Assembly: GCA_049997955.1 (NCBI GenBank)
Contig: JAEBDY010000005.1
Coordinates: 372,001-436,000 of the forward strand
Origin: Umezawaea sp049997955
GTDB lineage: Bacteria; Actinomycetota; Actinomycetes; Mycobacteriales; Pseudonocardiaceae
Length of the DNA stretch: 64,000 bases
Direction: 5' to 3'
Part shown: positions 17,879 to 25,639 of the stretch, piece after piece
How the letters are laid out: every line of letters begins with the position of its first letter
Numbering within the stretch: position 1 is the first letter of the stretch
Notes under the pieces: model-generated
The model's input: the letters and a program-made list of their open reading frames with translations, nothing else
Database searches by the model: none
What the model was told of the DNA's origin: nothing
Position numbers and translations under genes: made by a program

Positions 17879-18697
17879 ATGCACCTCTTCACGCGTGCTG
17901 CGAAGGCTCGCAGTGCGCAGCCGTCGTGGGCAGTGAGATTGCTTTTCAGCCTTGCGGTTACCTCGGTGCTCGCCTCCTGCGGTGTCTCCGCGACCGGAGG
18001 CTGGCACGAGGGTGTTCCCGGCCGGCGTCTCGGCCAGGACACCACTTTGAACTCGCCTCACGGCCCGTTGTACCCGGCGGATGTCAAATTGCTCGTCGCG
18101 GTCGCTCAAGCCGGCCTGTGGGAGGCTCCAGCGAGCGAAGATGTCGCTCGCCGCACCACCAATCCGAAGGTGCGCAAGGTAGCGGAGCAACTGGCGAAGG
18201 AGCATCACGCGCTCCACGAGACGAACATCGCAGCTGCGACTCGGGTGCAGGTGCAGCTGCCACACACCCCGACACCGCAGCAGAAGGGATGGCAGGACAC
18301 GATTCGATCGTCCACTGGCGACGATCTCGATCGCGTCTACGTCAATCTGACCAGAGCCGCGCACGGCTCGGTCTACATGGCCATCGCCACCGTCAGGTCC
18401 ACCACGCAGAACGACGTCATCCGCTCGATGGCGACGATCGCCGAGGACTACGTCGCGCGGCACATGGCCCTGTTGGAAAGCACAGGGCTCGCGGACCACG
18501 ACGCGCTGGCCGTCCATTCCGGAACCGACGCGCGGTACCAGTCGGTCCCAGGACCGTTTGACTTCGCGCTGGGCATCGGCCTGGCCCTCGCAGTCGCTTT
18601 CGCGACCCTGCTCGTCGTCCGGATGGGCTCACGGATGAAGCCCATCCACACTGCCGAAGAAGAAGAGGAGGCGGTCCGGTGGAACCGACCAGCATGA
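17879..18697 (+). CDS. DUF4142 lipoprotein with C-terminal membrane helix
   Basis: Predicted extracytoplasmic protein of 272 aa. The lipobox VLASC puts the lipid-modified Cys near residue 34. The central helical DUF4142 domain (about residues 60-190) includes KLLVAVAQAGLWEAPASEDV, KVRKVAEQLAKEHHALHETN and the His-rich segments typical of this ferritin-like family. A second hydrophobic helix (FALGIGLALAVAFATLLVV) lies near residue 240, followed by an acidic EEEEE tail in the cytosol. ATG 17879 follows GGAG at 8 bases. The next gene starts inside its 3' end. Role unknown; position at the head of a redox operon suggests a membrane-tethered sensor or metal-handling partner. Confidence 0.78.
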   Translation: MHLFTRAAKARSAQPSWAVRLLFSLAVTSVLASCGVSATGGWHEGVPGRRLGQDTTLNSPHGPLYPADVKLLVAVAQAGLWEAPASEDVARRTTNPKVRKVAEQLAKEHHALHETNIAAATRVQVQLPHTPTPQQKGWQDTIRSSTGDDLDRVYVNLTRAAHGSVYMAIATVRSTTQNDVIRSMATIAEDYVARHMALLESTGLADHDALAVHSGTDARYQSVPGPFDFALGIGLALAVAFATLLVVRMGSRMKPIHTAEEEEEAVRWNRPA

Positions 18698-19512
18698 GTG
18701 AAGCAATCCTCGCGGTCGGCTACACCGGCAACGACGGCGGCGTGCGCAGCGTGGTCGCCTTCTCCGCGCGGCTGTCTTACCTGTCGATGTGCTTGACGCT
18801 GTGCTGGGGCATCTTCACCGCCACCGGCTGGATCCGTCGTTTCACCGGACACCACGCACTGCGGAGTGGACACGCGATGCTCGCCACCTTCACGCTGGCG
18901 ACCGCAGCCGTGCACGCCTTCGGTTTCTGGTTCTTGGACGAACAGATCGTGGTCGGTTCGCAGGTGTTCATCCCGTTCTTGAACGGCTACGTGCGGCATG
19001 CGCTGGGAATCATCGCCTTCGACCTGATGGTGGCGATCATCATCACCGCGGGTATGCACCGCACATTCCGGTACCGAAACTGGTTGAGGTTTCACCAGAC
19101 CGCCTACGTGGTCTTCGCGCTCGGCGTCGCCCACGCGTGGTGGGGCGCGTGGGCGAACGGCAATTTCGAGTTGCTCTGGTTGACCGGCCTCACCGTGTCG
19201 GCCCCAGCACTCGCTCTCGCCGCAGTCCGGTTCTTGCCGACCAGGGCTCTTGTCGCAATTGGACTGATCGAGGGTGGTGCCAAGGGGTCTGCCCCGGTCG
19301 ACAAGACTTCGCCGCTGAGCGTCAGCGTCGACAACCAGCGGTGCCACCGCTATGGCTTCTGCCAGTCCGAGGCACCCGACGTGTTCCAACTGCGCGAAGA
19401 CGGGCGGCTCGCCTACAGGAAGAGCCCGGAGGTGTCGCAGAACTCGGATGTGCTGTCGGCGGCGAGATCTTGTCCCATGCGGGCCATCGAAGTCGCAGGG
19501 AGAGAGTCGTGA
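18679..19512 (+). CDS. Haem-type membrane oxidoreductase fused to a ferredoxin domain
   Basis: Two-part protein of 277 aa. Residues 25-190 form a ferric-reductase-like membrane domain of about six helices, with His pairs in GHAMLATFTLATAAVHAFGF and FHQTAYVVFALGVAHAWW positioned to bind haem b. Residues 210-277 are a small ferredoxin with Cys222, Cys228 and Cys265 (RCHRYGFC and SCPMRAI), the three-cysteine pattern of 3Fe-4S ferredoxins that serve actinomycete P450s. GTG 18679 is preferred because AGGAGG lies 7 bases upstream; ATG 18694, an ATGA overlap with the upstream stop, is the alternative. The FAD reductase that follows is the obvious electron donor, giving an NAD(P)H to FAD to Fe-S to haem route across the membrane. 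Confidence 0.8.
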   Translation: MEPTSMSEAILAVGYTGNDGGVRSVVAFSARLSYLSMCLTLCWGIFTATGWIRRFTGHHALRSGHAMLATFTLATAAVHAFGFWFLDEQIVVGSQVFIPFLNGYVRHALGIIAFDLMVAIIITAGMHRTFRYRNWLRFHQTAYVVFALGVAHAWWGAWANGNFELLWLTGLTVSAPALALAAVRFLPTRALVAIGLIEGGAKGSAPVDKTSPLSVSVDNQRCHRYGFCQSEAPDVFQLREDGRLAYRKSPEVSQNSDVLSAARSCPMRAIEVAGRES

Positions 19513-20729
19513 ACGGCCTGCCGCGGATCGTGATCGTCGGGGCTGGTATCGCCGGGCTGTGTTCTGCAGAGCGGCTGCGGGAGATCGGTTTCGATGGCGA
19601 AATCGTGCTCCTCGGCTCGGAGTCGACGATGCCCGTATACCGCCCTTCGCTGTCCAAACAGCTGCTCACAGGCGAACTGAAGCCTGAAGACGCCCTGACG
19701 GAACCGGCCGAGGGCCTGGACGCGATCTGGCGGTTGAACACCTCGGTGTCCCAATTGGATGCACGACGCCGAGTCGTCCACCTGCCCGGTGGCGAGGAGA
19801 TCGAGTACGACGGGTTGATCATCGCAAGTGGGGTGGAACCGCGCAGGCACCCCCACGGGCTGAGTGGGCACCCGCGAGCGGCAGTGATCCGCACTCGCAT
19901 GGACACGCGACGAGTGCGCCAGCTCCTCGACGGCTCGCGCGAGCAGGTGGTGGTGATCGGCACCGGCTTCATCGGCTGTGAAGTGGCGTCGAGCCTGCGG
20001 CACATGGACCGTCCTGTCACCATCGTCGGCCGTACAAGCTTGCTCATGAACAACCTCCTCGACAACGAACTGGCGGTTCGGCTGACGGATCTGCACAGGC
20101 GCAACCGCGTCCGGTTGGAACTCGGCGTTCAAGTCGAGTCGTGGGCGGGCGGCTCATCACGAATCGACCTGCTGCTTTCCGGTGGACGTAGTCTCCGCGC
20201 CGCTTGCGTGATCGTCGCGGTCGGGTCTGTGCCTGCGGTGTCGTGGCTGCGCGACTCTGGCGCCACGCTGGACAACGGTGTGGTGTGCGAACCCACATGT
20301 CACGTCGAGGGCTTGGAGGACGTGGTTGCCGCTGGGGACGTCGCGTCGTGGCCGAATCTGCGATTCAGCACCGCACCCCGGCGTGTCGAGCATTGGACGA
20401 ACGCGATCGAGATGGGCCGGGCGGCAGCGGAAAGCCTGTTGAACGGCCGGGAGTCGGCGCAGCCGTTCACCCCGGTCCCACGGTTCTGGTCGGAACAGCA
20501 TGGCTTGCGCATCCAGGCCGCCGGCATGCCCGCCGTCGGCACCGAACGCATCTCGCTCGACTCGACGTCCGCTTCGGAGCGGTCGCTGACCGGCTATCTG
20601 CGCGATGGCGAACTCGCCGGCGTCATCGGCTTCGACCGGACCGCGGCAGTGCTGGACTACGCCGAGCAGCTGCAGAGCAAAAGGCTGATGACCGAGACGA
20701 TGCGTCCGCGGCCAGTCCAGCACATCTAG
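19509..20729 (+). CDS. FAD-dependent ferredoxin reductase
   Basis: Cytosolic NAD(P)H-dependent flavoprotein, 406 aa. The FAD fold has IVIVGAGIAGLCSAERLRE, the second dinucleotide fold has VVVIGTGFIGCEVASSLR, and VVAAGDVASWPN is the FAD-binding Asp motif. The C-terminal domain includes RFWSEQHGLRIQAAG, as in putidaredoxin-reductase-like enzymes. It starts at GTG 19509 in a GTGA overlap with the ferredoxin fusion, so the two are translationally coupled and probably work as a pair. Confidence 0.88.
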   Translation: MNGLPRIVIVGAGIAGLCSAERLREIGFDGEIVLLGSESTMPVYRPSLSKQLLTGELKPEDALTEPAEGLDAIWRLNTSVSQLDARRRVVHLPGGEEIEYDGLIIASGVEPRRHPHGLSGHPRAAVIRTRMDTRRVRQLLDGSREQVVVIGTGFIGCEVASSLRHMDRPVTIVGRTSLLMNNLLDNELAVRLTDLHRRNRVRLELGVQVESWAGGSSRIDLLLSGGRSLRAACVIVAVGSVPAVSWLRDSGATLDNGVVCEPTCHVEGLEDVVAAGDVASWPNLRFSTAPRRVEHWTNAIEMGRAAAESLLNGRESAQPFTPVPRFWSEQHGLRIQAAGMPAVGTERISLDSTSASERSLTGYLRDGELAGVIGFDRTAAVLDYAEQLQSKRLMTETMRPRPVQHI

Positions 20730-20758
20730 CCCTTCAGCGATTGAAGAAAGGGATCGCC

Positions 20759-21037
20759 GTGCGACTGAACCCACCAGCGACCTTCGTGACGCTCGCACTC
20801 ATGACGGGGATCGCGGCCGCCATTGCCCAATCACCCAACTTCTCGTCGCTCACCACCGAGGTCGAGGTGATGACCTCGGATTCACCGCACCCGTATCGGG
20901 TTACCGTTCCGCTTCCGTATCGCGAGTCGCAACGGCGCTTGCTGGCGCCGGTTCCCGCGGACAAGTTCGACGAGACGTGGCCGCTGTCCGAGCCGGGTAT
21001 AGGCATGCGGACTGATCAACCGAGGGAGGGCTCATGA
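20759..21037 (+). CDS. Small exported protein of unknown function
   Basis: Protein of 92 aa. The N-terminus (TFVTLALMTGIAAAIAQSP) is a signal peptide or membrane anchor. The rest is polar, with SPHPYRVTVPLPYRESQRR and DETWPLSEPG. No family is recognised. GTG 20759 follows AAAGGG, and the gene ends in an ATGA overlap with the DUF742 gene, so it belongs to the same operon and physically links the redox genes to the conservon. Confidence 0.6.
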   Translation: MRLNPPATFVTLALMTGIAAAIAQSPNFSSLTTEVEVMTSDSPHPYRVTVPLPYRESQRRLLAPVPADKFDETWPLSEPGIGMRTDQPREGS

Positions 21038-21717
21038 TGTTCCGGGAGAACAACAAATCGTCGCACGAGTTGCCGTCGCCCCAGAGGCATGACGCCACCG
21101 TGTCGCTCGAACCGGATCAGTTCGTCGGATCGATCAACTACCGCGATTGGGCTGAGCACGACTTCAGCGGGCGGGCACCCGCCGAAGAGCCCATCGGCTC
21201 CGCGCAGAGCGTGGTCGTCGTGGAGGCGCCGACCGACCTGGTTCCGATCAAGGCGCTGCTGGAGGAGAAACCCAGGGGCTCGCGGAGGGGCTGCCTGATG
21301 CCGTCGAGCGGGCTGGCGGTCCTCGACCTCGAAGCCGATGCGGAGCCGGAGCCCGAATTCGACGATGCGGCGATCATCAGACCCTACGTGCGATCAGGTG
21401 GCAGATCCGAGGTCAAGTACGACCTTCAATTCGAGACCCTGGTCGAGTCCACCCGGCCGTACGCGTCGCTGCCGACCAAACAGCTTTCACAGGATCAACG
21501 GCACATCTGCCGGGTGTGCGTGGTGCCGAAGTCGGTTGCGGAGGTAGCGGTGGCGATCTCCGCGCCACTGGGACTGGTGCGCACGATCCTCAGCGACGCC
21601 ATCGACAGGGGGTACCTGCGTGTTCACCAGACGGTGTCCATGGTGGACGGTCTGCCACCGGCTGACCTGCTGCGGCGGGTCTATGCAGGGTTGGCACGGC
21701 TTTCCGACGTCCGATGA
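21034..21717 (+). CDS. DUF742 protein (conservon component CvnC-like)
   Basis: Cytosolic protein of 227 aa. The C-terminal 110 residues form the DUF742 winged-helix domain: IIRPYVRSGGRSEVKYDLQF, RHICRVCVVPKSVAEVAVAI and a final GLPPADLLRRVYAGL. The N-terminal 100 residues are an unusual polar, acidic extension. In Streptomyces conservons this protein acts with a sensor kinase, a roadblock protein and a GTPase at the membrane. Here it comes first rather than third. Confidence 0.85.
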   Translation: MMFRENNKSSHELPSPQRHDATVSLEPDQFVGSINYRDWAEHDFSGRAPAEEPIGSAQSVVVVEAPTDLVPIKALLEEKPRGSRRGCLMPSSGLAVLDLEADAEPEPEFDDAAIIRPYVRSGGRSEVKYDLQFETLVESTRPYASLPTKQLSQDQRHICRVCVVPKSVAEVAVAISAPLGLVRTILSDAIDRGYLRVHQTVSMVDGLPPADLLRRVYAGLARLSDVR

Positions 21718-21734
21718 ACCCCAGGGAAGGCATC

Positions 21735-23651
21735 ATGGGTAGACGACCGAGGCGCGTCGACCGCTCGTTGCCAACGAGAATCGGGCTTGCCGTCCTCATG
21801 GGCACGCAAGCGGCGGTCGTGACCCTGGTGGCCGCGGCCCGGCCGGACAACTGGCTGCTGCTGACCGCTCTCGGTGCCGCGATCAGCGGACTCGGCGCCG
21901 GCGCGGTGGTGTTCGTACGCGCACGTCGATTGACGCGCTCACTGGACGACATGCGCAGCGAGATCGACATGCTGGCGAATCAGCCGTTGGCCGAGATGCT
22001 GACCGATGTCGTTGCGGGCCGGGACATCGCACAGTTCCGCAAACGCATCCCCACTATTTCGGACCCCGGTCTCGCTCAGCTGGCCGATCGAGTGGAGGAG
22101 GCGTGCTCCACCGTTTTGCGGATGACGGCGGAGCACGAAGAACTCCGGCAGGGCTACATCGAACTGTTCGTCAACATGTTCCGGCGGACACAATCCCTGT
22201 TGCAGCGGCAGTTGCAGATCATCGAGCGACTGGAGCGGGGAGACCAGTCACCAGCAGACATGCATCTGCTCTTCCAGCTCGATCACCTCGTGACTCGAAT
22301 GCGTCGCAACAACGAAAACGTACTGGTACTCACCGGGACCGAACTCGTGCGCGCCACCAAGAACCCGGTCACGATCTCGGATGTGTTCCGCGCAGCGATG
22401 TCGGAGGTGGAGAAGTACCAGAAGATCCGCGTGTTGAGCATCCCTTCAGTGCGCGTGTCCAACACGGCTGCCGGCGACCTCATCCGGATCGTCGCCGAAC
22501 TGCTGGACAACGCAACGACGTTCAGTCCACCGGACAAGGAAGTCACGATCAGCGCCGAGTTGGGGCGACACAACGGTCTTTCGATCGGCGTGTTCGACAA
22601 CGGGATCGGTATGTCCGACGAGGACGTCCGAAAGTTGAACGAGCGCTTGAAGAAGCTGGGGTCGGCGGACACCGCCCGGTCACGCCGGGTTGGGCTGTTC
22701 GTGGTGGGCATGCTCGCAGGTCGCCACGGCTTCGAGGTCGAACTCTTCGGCGGTGACGACGTCAAGGGCGTGTCCGCGCTCATCTTGGTTCCGAGTTCGG
22801 TGCTGCTGGACGAGGATGAGGTGCGCGCGACGTTGCCGGGAGACTCCAGGAGGACCGCCGCTCAGGCGCACTCGAGGGACTCCGGAAGCTCTGCGGTGGC
22901 GGTCAACACCAGTGTGCGGACCCCTACGGTGCATGCCACCGACTACTCCGGCTCGAGCCCAAGCCGGATGTCGCCCTGGTACACCAGGTCGCAGGTGTGG
23001 CGAACCAAATCCGATTTGGCGCTCAGGGGTTCTTCCGCCGTGAGGGATGTCGACACCAGCCGCGTCGACAGCACCCATGCGAACGTGCCGGAGGAGCTAC
23101 CGATGCGGATCAAACGCACGCCGGAGCTCGCCGCCGAACAGCAGGCGGGGACGAATGAGGATCAGGTCGACGAGCCACCGACTGGAGGTGTCGGCGACGT
23201 AGAGCCGGAAGAGTTGTCGTCCCCCACCTCTCACGAACCCGCGATGTCGACCGGGGACGATCGCGGAACCCGGACGGCGTCTCGATGGTTCAAGGCCAGA
23301 GGTCGGGCTGACGAATCCACATCACCGCCTCAGGAGGTGCCTCCTGCGCAGGAGCAGGCCCGGCATGCTTCCCAGCCGGTAGCGCAAAAGAACGCCTACA
23401 CCTACACGGAGGACGGGCTTCCCCTACGGCGACACGGCGCGCACCTGCAGCCGGGAATCGCAGCCGGGATCACCCCGCCGAACGCGGTGAAGGAGATCGA
23501 GGTGGTCGAGCGCGACCCGGCAAACATGCAGCGCAGGTTGTCCGGTTATCAGTCGGCAGTGCAGAAGGCGCTGGAACAAGAGGATCGCATGCGCAACAGG
23601 CCACGAACGACGGGCGGTTGGACTGTGTTGGAAAGGAAGGCGACGAAGTGA
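21735..23651 (+). CDS. Conservon sensor histidine kinase (CvnA-like)
   Basis: Membrane-associated kinase of about 638 aa. Two N-terminal helices (LPTRIGLAVLMGTQAAVVTL and LLLTALGAAISGLGAGAVVF) enclose only about 10 residues, so there is no real external sensor domain. The dimerisation segment with candidate His is LFQLDHLVTRMRRNNENVLV, then an ATPase domain with ELLDNATTFSPPDKEVTI and GVFDNGIGMSDEDV. The last 250 residues are low-complexity and Pro/Ser/Glu-rich. ATG 21735 follows AGGGAAGG; ATG 21714, in an ATGA overlap with the DUF742 stop, is the alternative. No response regulator is adjacent, as usual for conservons. Confidence 0.85.
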   Translation: MGRRPRRVDRSLPTRIGLAVLMGTQAAVVTLVAAARPDNWLLLTALGAAISGLGAGAVVFVRARRLTRSLDDMRSEIDMLANQPLAEMLTDVVAGRDIAQFRKRIPTISDPGLAQLADRVEEACSTVLRMTAEHEELRQGYIELFVNMFRRTQSLLQRQLQIIERLERGDQSPADMHLLFQLDHLVTRMRRNNENVLVLTGTELVRATKNPVTISDVFRAAMSEVEKYQKIRVLSIPSVRVSNTAAGDLIRIVAELLDNATTFSPPDKEVTISAELGRHNGLSIGVFDNGIGMSDEDVRKLNERLKKLGSADTARSRRVGLFVVGMLAGRHGFEVELFGGDDVKGVSALILVPSSVLLDEDEVRATLPGDSRRTAAQAHSRDSGSSAVAVNTSVRTPTVHATDYSGSSPSRMSPWYTRSQVWRTKSDLALRGSSAVRDVDTSRVDSTHANVPEELPMRIKRTPELAAEQQAGTNEDQVDEPPTGGVGDVEPEELSSPTSHEPAMSTGDDRGTRTASRWFKARGRADESTSPPQEVPPAQEQARHASQPVAQKNAYTYTEDGLPLRRHGAHLQPGIAAGITPPNAVKEIEVVERDPANMQRRLSGYQSAVQKALEQEDRMRNRPRTTGGWTVLERKATK

Positions 23652-24109
23652 GCAACGAGGCGAAGCAGCAGACCATGACCTACGAAGAACTCGTCAAGGA
23701 ATGTTCTTGGCTCATCAACGACTTCGTGAATCGAGTGCCCGGTGTCGCACACGGCGTCACGGTGTCGGCGGACGGGCTGCTCCTCGCCGGTTCGGGTTCG
23801 CTTCCCGATGACCGAGCGGACCAACTCGCCGCGGTCTCCTCGGGACTGTTGAGCCTGACCGATGGTGCGGCACGGTGTTTCGAGGCCGGTAACGTCCGGG
23901 AGACGATCGTCGAAATGGACGCGGGAACCATGCTGCTGATGGCCATCAGCGACGGATCATGTCTGTGCATCTTGGCCGACCCCGGCTACGACATCGGCCA
24001 GATCGCTTACGAGATGGCTCTGCTCGCATCTCGGTTCAGCCGCCAGCTCACGCCAGGTGAACGCGCAGACGGCACGGCGGCGATGACCGCCGGATCCGCG
24101 TCGAACTGA
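23648..24109 (+). CDS. Roadblock/LC7 domain protein (conservon component CvnB-like)
   Basis: Small cytosolic protein of 153 aa built on one roadblock/LC7 fold (ECSWLINDFVNRVPGVAHG, VTVSADGLLLAGSGSLP, then ILADPGYDIGQIAYEM). Proteins of this kind modulate small Ras-like GTPases. GTG 23648 overlaps the kinase stop codon (GTGA) and follows GGAAGG at 7 bases. Its GTPase partner is encoded 25 bases downstream. Confidence 0.88.
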   Translation: MSNEAKQQTMTYEELVKECSWLINDFVNRVPGVAHGVTVSADGLLLAGSGSLPDDRADQLAAVSSGLLSLTDGAARCFEAGNVRETIVEMDAGTMLLMAISDGSCLCILADPGYDIGQIAYEMALLASRFSRQLTPGERADGTAAMTAGSASN

Positions 24110-24134
24110 GGGACCGGAAGGAAGGAAGCGCGGG

Positions 24135-24740
24135 ATGAACAGGATTGATTACGGTCCCATGAAGAAGTCTGGCTCGGTCACCTCCACGAAGATCGTGATA
24201 GCTGGAGGGTTCGGGGTGGGAAAGACGACCTTCGTCGGCGCGGTGTCCGACATCGAGCCGTTGACAACCGAGGCGATGATGACGGTCGTCAGCAACGAGC
24301 TCGATGACACCAGTCGCATCCCGAACAAGGTCTCGACCACGGTGGCAATGGACTTCGGTCGTGTCGCGCTCGAGGACGACCTCTTGCTCTACCTGTTCGG
24401 CACGCCTGGTCAGGAGCGATTCTGGTTCATGTGGGATCACCTGGTTCGCGGTGCGCTCGGAGCAGTGGTGTTGGTCGACAGCCGGAGACTCTCCGACTCG
24501 TTCAGCTCCATCGATTTCTTCGAGAACCGCAAGATTCCCTACGTCGTGGGTGTGAACACCTTCGACGGGATCCTCCACCACCCACTCGAACACGTGCGGC
24601 GGGCCATGGCGATCGATCCCAGCGTACCGGTCCTGCGTTGTGACGCGCGTGATCGCAGCGAGGTACGAAAAGCGCTACTGGACCTGATCGCGTATGTGTT
24701 GCAGCGAGTCGAGCAGGCCACCGAACCGCTGACTGTGTGA
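24135..24740 (+). CDS. Conservon GTPase (CvnD-like)
   Basis: Ras-like GTP-binding protein of 201 aa. The P-loop is GGFGVGKTTFVG, switch II is YLFGTPGQERFWFMW, and the base-recognition segment is VVGVNTFDG, the usual conservon variant of NKxD. It lacks a membrane anchor and should work through the roadblock protein and kinase encoded upstream. It is the last gene of the operon, and a hairpin follows 40 bases later. Confidence 0.88.
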   Translation: MNRIDYGPMKKSGSVTSTKIVIAGGFGVGKTTFVGAVSDIEPLTTEAMMTVVSNELDDTSRIPNKVSTTVAMDFGRVALEDDLLLYLFGTPGQERFWFMWDHLVRGALGAVVLVDSRRLSDSFSSIDFFENRKIPYVVGVNTFDGILHHPLEHVRRAMAIDPSVPVLRCDARDRSEVRKALLDLIAYVLQRVEQATEPLTV

Positions 24741-24780
24741 CGTCCTGCGGCGCTTGCCGAAAATTCCAATAAACCTATTG

Positions 24781-24800
24781 GATGGACAGCTGTGTCCATC
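24781..24800. terminator. Short inverted repeat after the conservon operon
   Basis: GATGGACA and TGTCCATC form a perfect 8-bp stem with a 4-base loop. It lies 40 bases after the GTPase stop and 155 bases before the peroxiredoxin start. It could be a weak terminator or an operator for the peroxiredoxin gene. Confidence 0.45.
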
Positions 24801-24955
24801 TGGCGGCTCGCACATCGGTCACGCTGCTAAGCATCCAGATCGTCCAAGATGATCAAACCCGGTGACCTGACCGCCATCCACGATCAACGGAACAGTGGAA
24901 TCCATCCCGGTCACTCATGTGACTCATCAGGTCGGCCAGAGCGAGGAGATGTGTC

Positions 24956-25447
24956 GTGGTGCTGAAGGTCGGTTCACGCGCCCCCAATTTCACCTTGGAG
25001 GACAACAGGCTGGAACCGATCACGTTGTCGTCGTTCCTCGGGTGCAAGAGTGTCTTGTTGGTCTATTATCAACACGCGTTCGCTTCCGTTTGCGGGGACG
25101 AATTGTGTCAAATTCGGGATGAGATCGACCTGTACCACGACTACAATGTCCAAGTTCTCGGAGTCTCTGTGGATTCGCCGTTCTGCCTGAACGAGTGGGT
25201 GAAGAGACAGAACTATCCGTTCCCGCTGTTATCCGATTTCTGGCCACACGGGGAGGTGGCCTCGGCCTATGGTGCGTTCAACGGTGTTGCCGGTGTTGCC
25301 CGTCGGGGGGCTTTTCTGGTCGACCTGGCAGGCATCATCCGATTCGCCGAAGTTCAAGAAAGAGACCAGCCGCGTGATCAGTCTGCGTGGAAGAAGATGA
25401 TCACGACCGCACTTGAACCGAAGCGACCGAGGCGCGGACCTCGGTGA
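24956..25447 (+). CDS. Peroxiredoxin-like protein (AhpC/TSA family)
   Basis: Thioredoxin-fold protein of 163 aa, homologous to BCP/PrxQ and AhpE peroxiredoxins: VGSRAPNFTLEDNRLEPITL at the start and VLGVSVDSPFCLNEWVKR in the middle. The active-site loop reads YYQHAFASVCGDELC. The peroxidatic Cys46 and a Cys51 in C-x4-C spacing are kept, but the usual Pro and Thr of the PxxxTxxC motif are replaced by Gln and Ala. Peroxidase activity may therefore be weak or altered. GAGGAG precedes GTG 24956. It is separate from, but next to, the redox-conservon operon. Confidence 0.82.
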   Translation: MVLKVGSRAPNFTLEDNRLEPITLSSFLGCKSVLLVYYQHAFASVCGDELCQIRDEIDLYHDYNVQVLGVSVDSPFCLNEWVKRQNYPFPLLSDFWPHGEVASAYGAFNGVAGVARRGAFLVDLAGIIRFAEVQERDQPRDQSAWKKMITTALEPKRPRRGPR

Positions 25448-25570
25448 TACCCGCGTTGACGAGTGATCCTCGCCGCCGCGGCTGTCGGTCTGAGCACTCT
25501 CCTCGAAGTGCTGAACCGTATGCGATGCTCTGCCCCTGAGATGTCGACATCGCTGGGTATCGAGATGGTG

Positions 25571-25600
25571 CGCACTGGTGCGGCCAGCCGCACCAGTGCG
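25571..25600. terminator. Bidirectional hairpin terminator
   Basis: CGCACTGGTGCGG and CCGCACCAGTGCG form a perfect 13-bp stem around a CCAG loop. It lies between the convergent peroxiredoxin (ending 25447) and BTAD regulator (ending 25640). Confidence 0.8.
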
Positions 25601-25639
25601 AGCGCGCTCGATGTGGTGGCACGAGCACGCGTCACCTGA

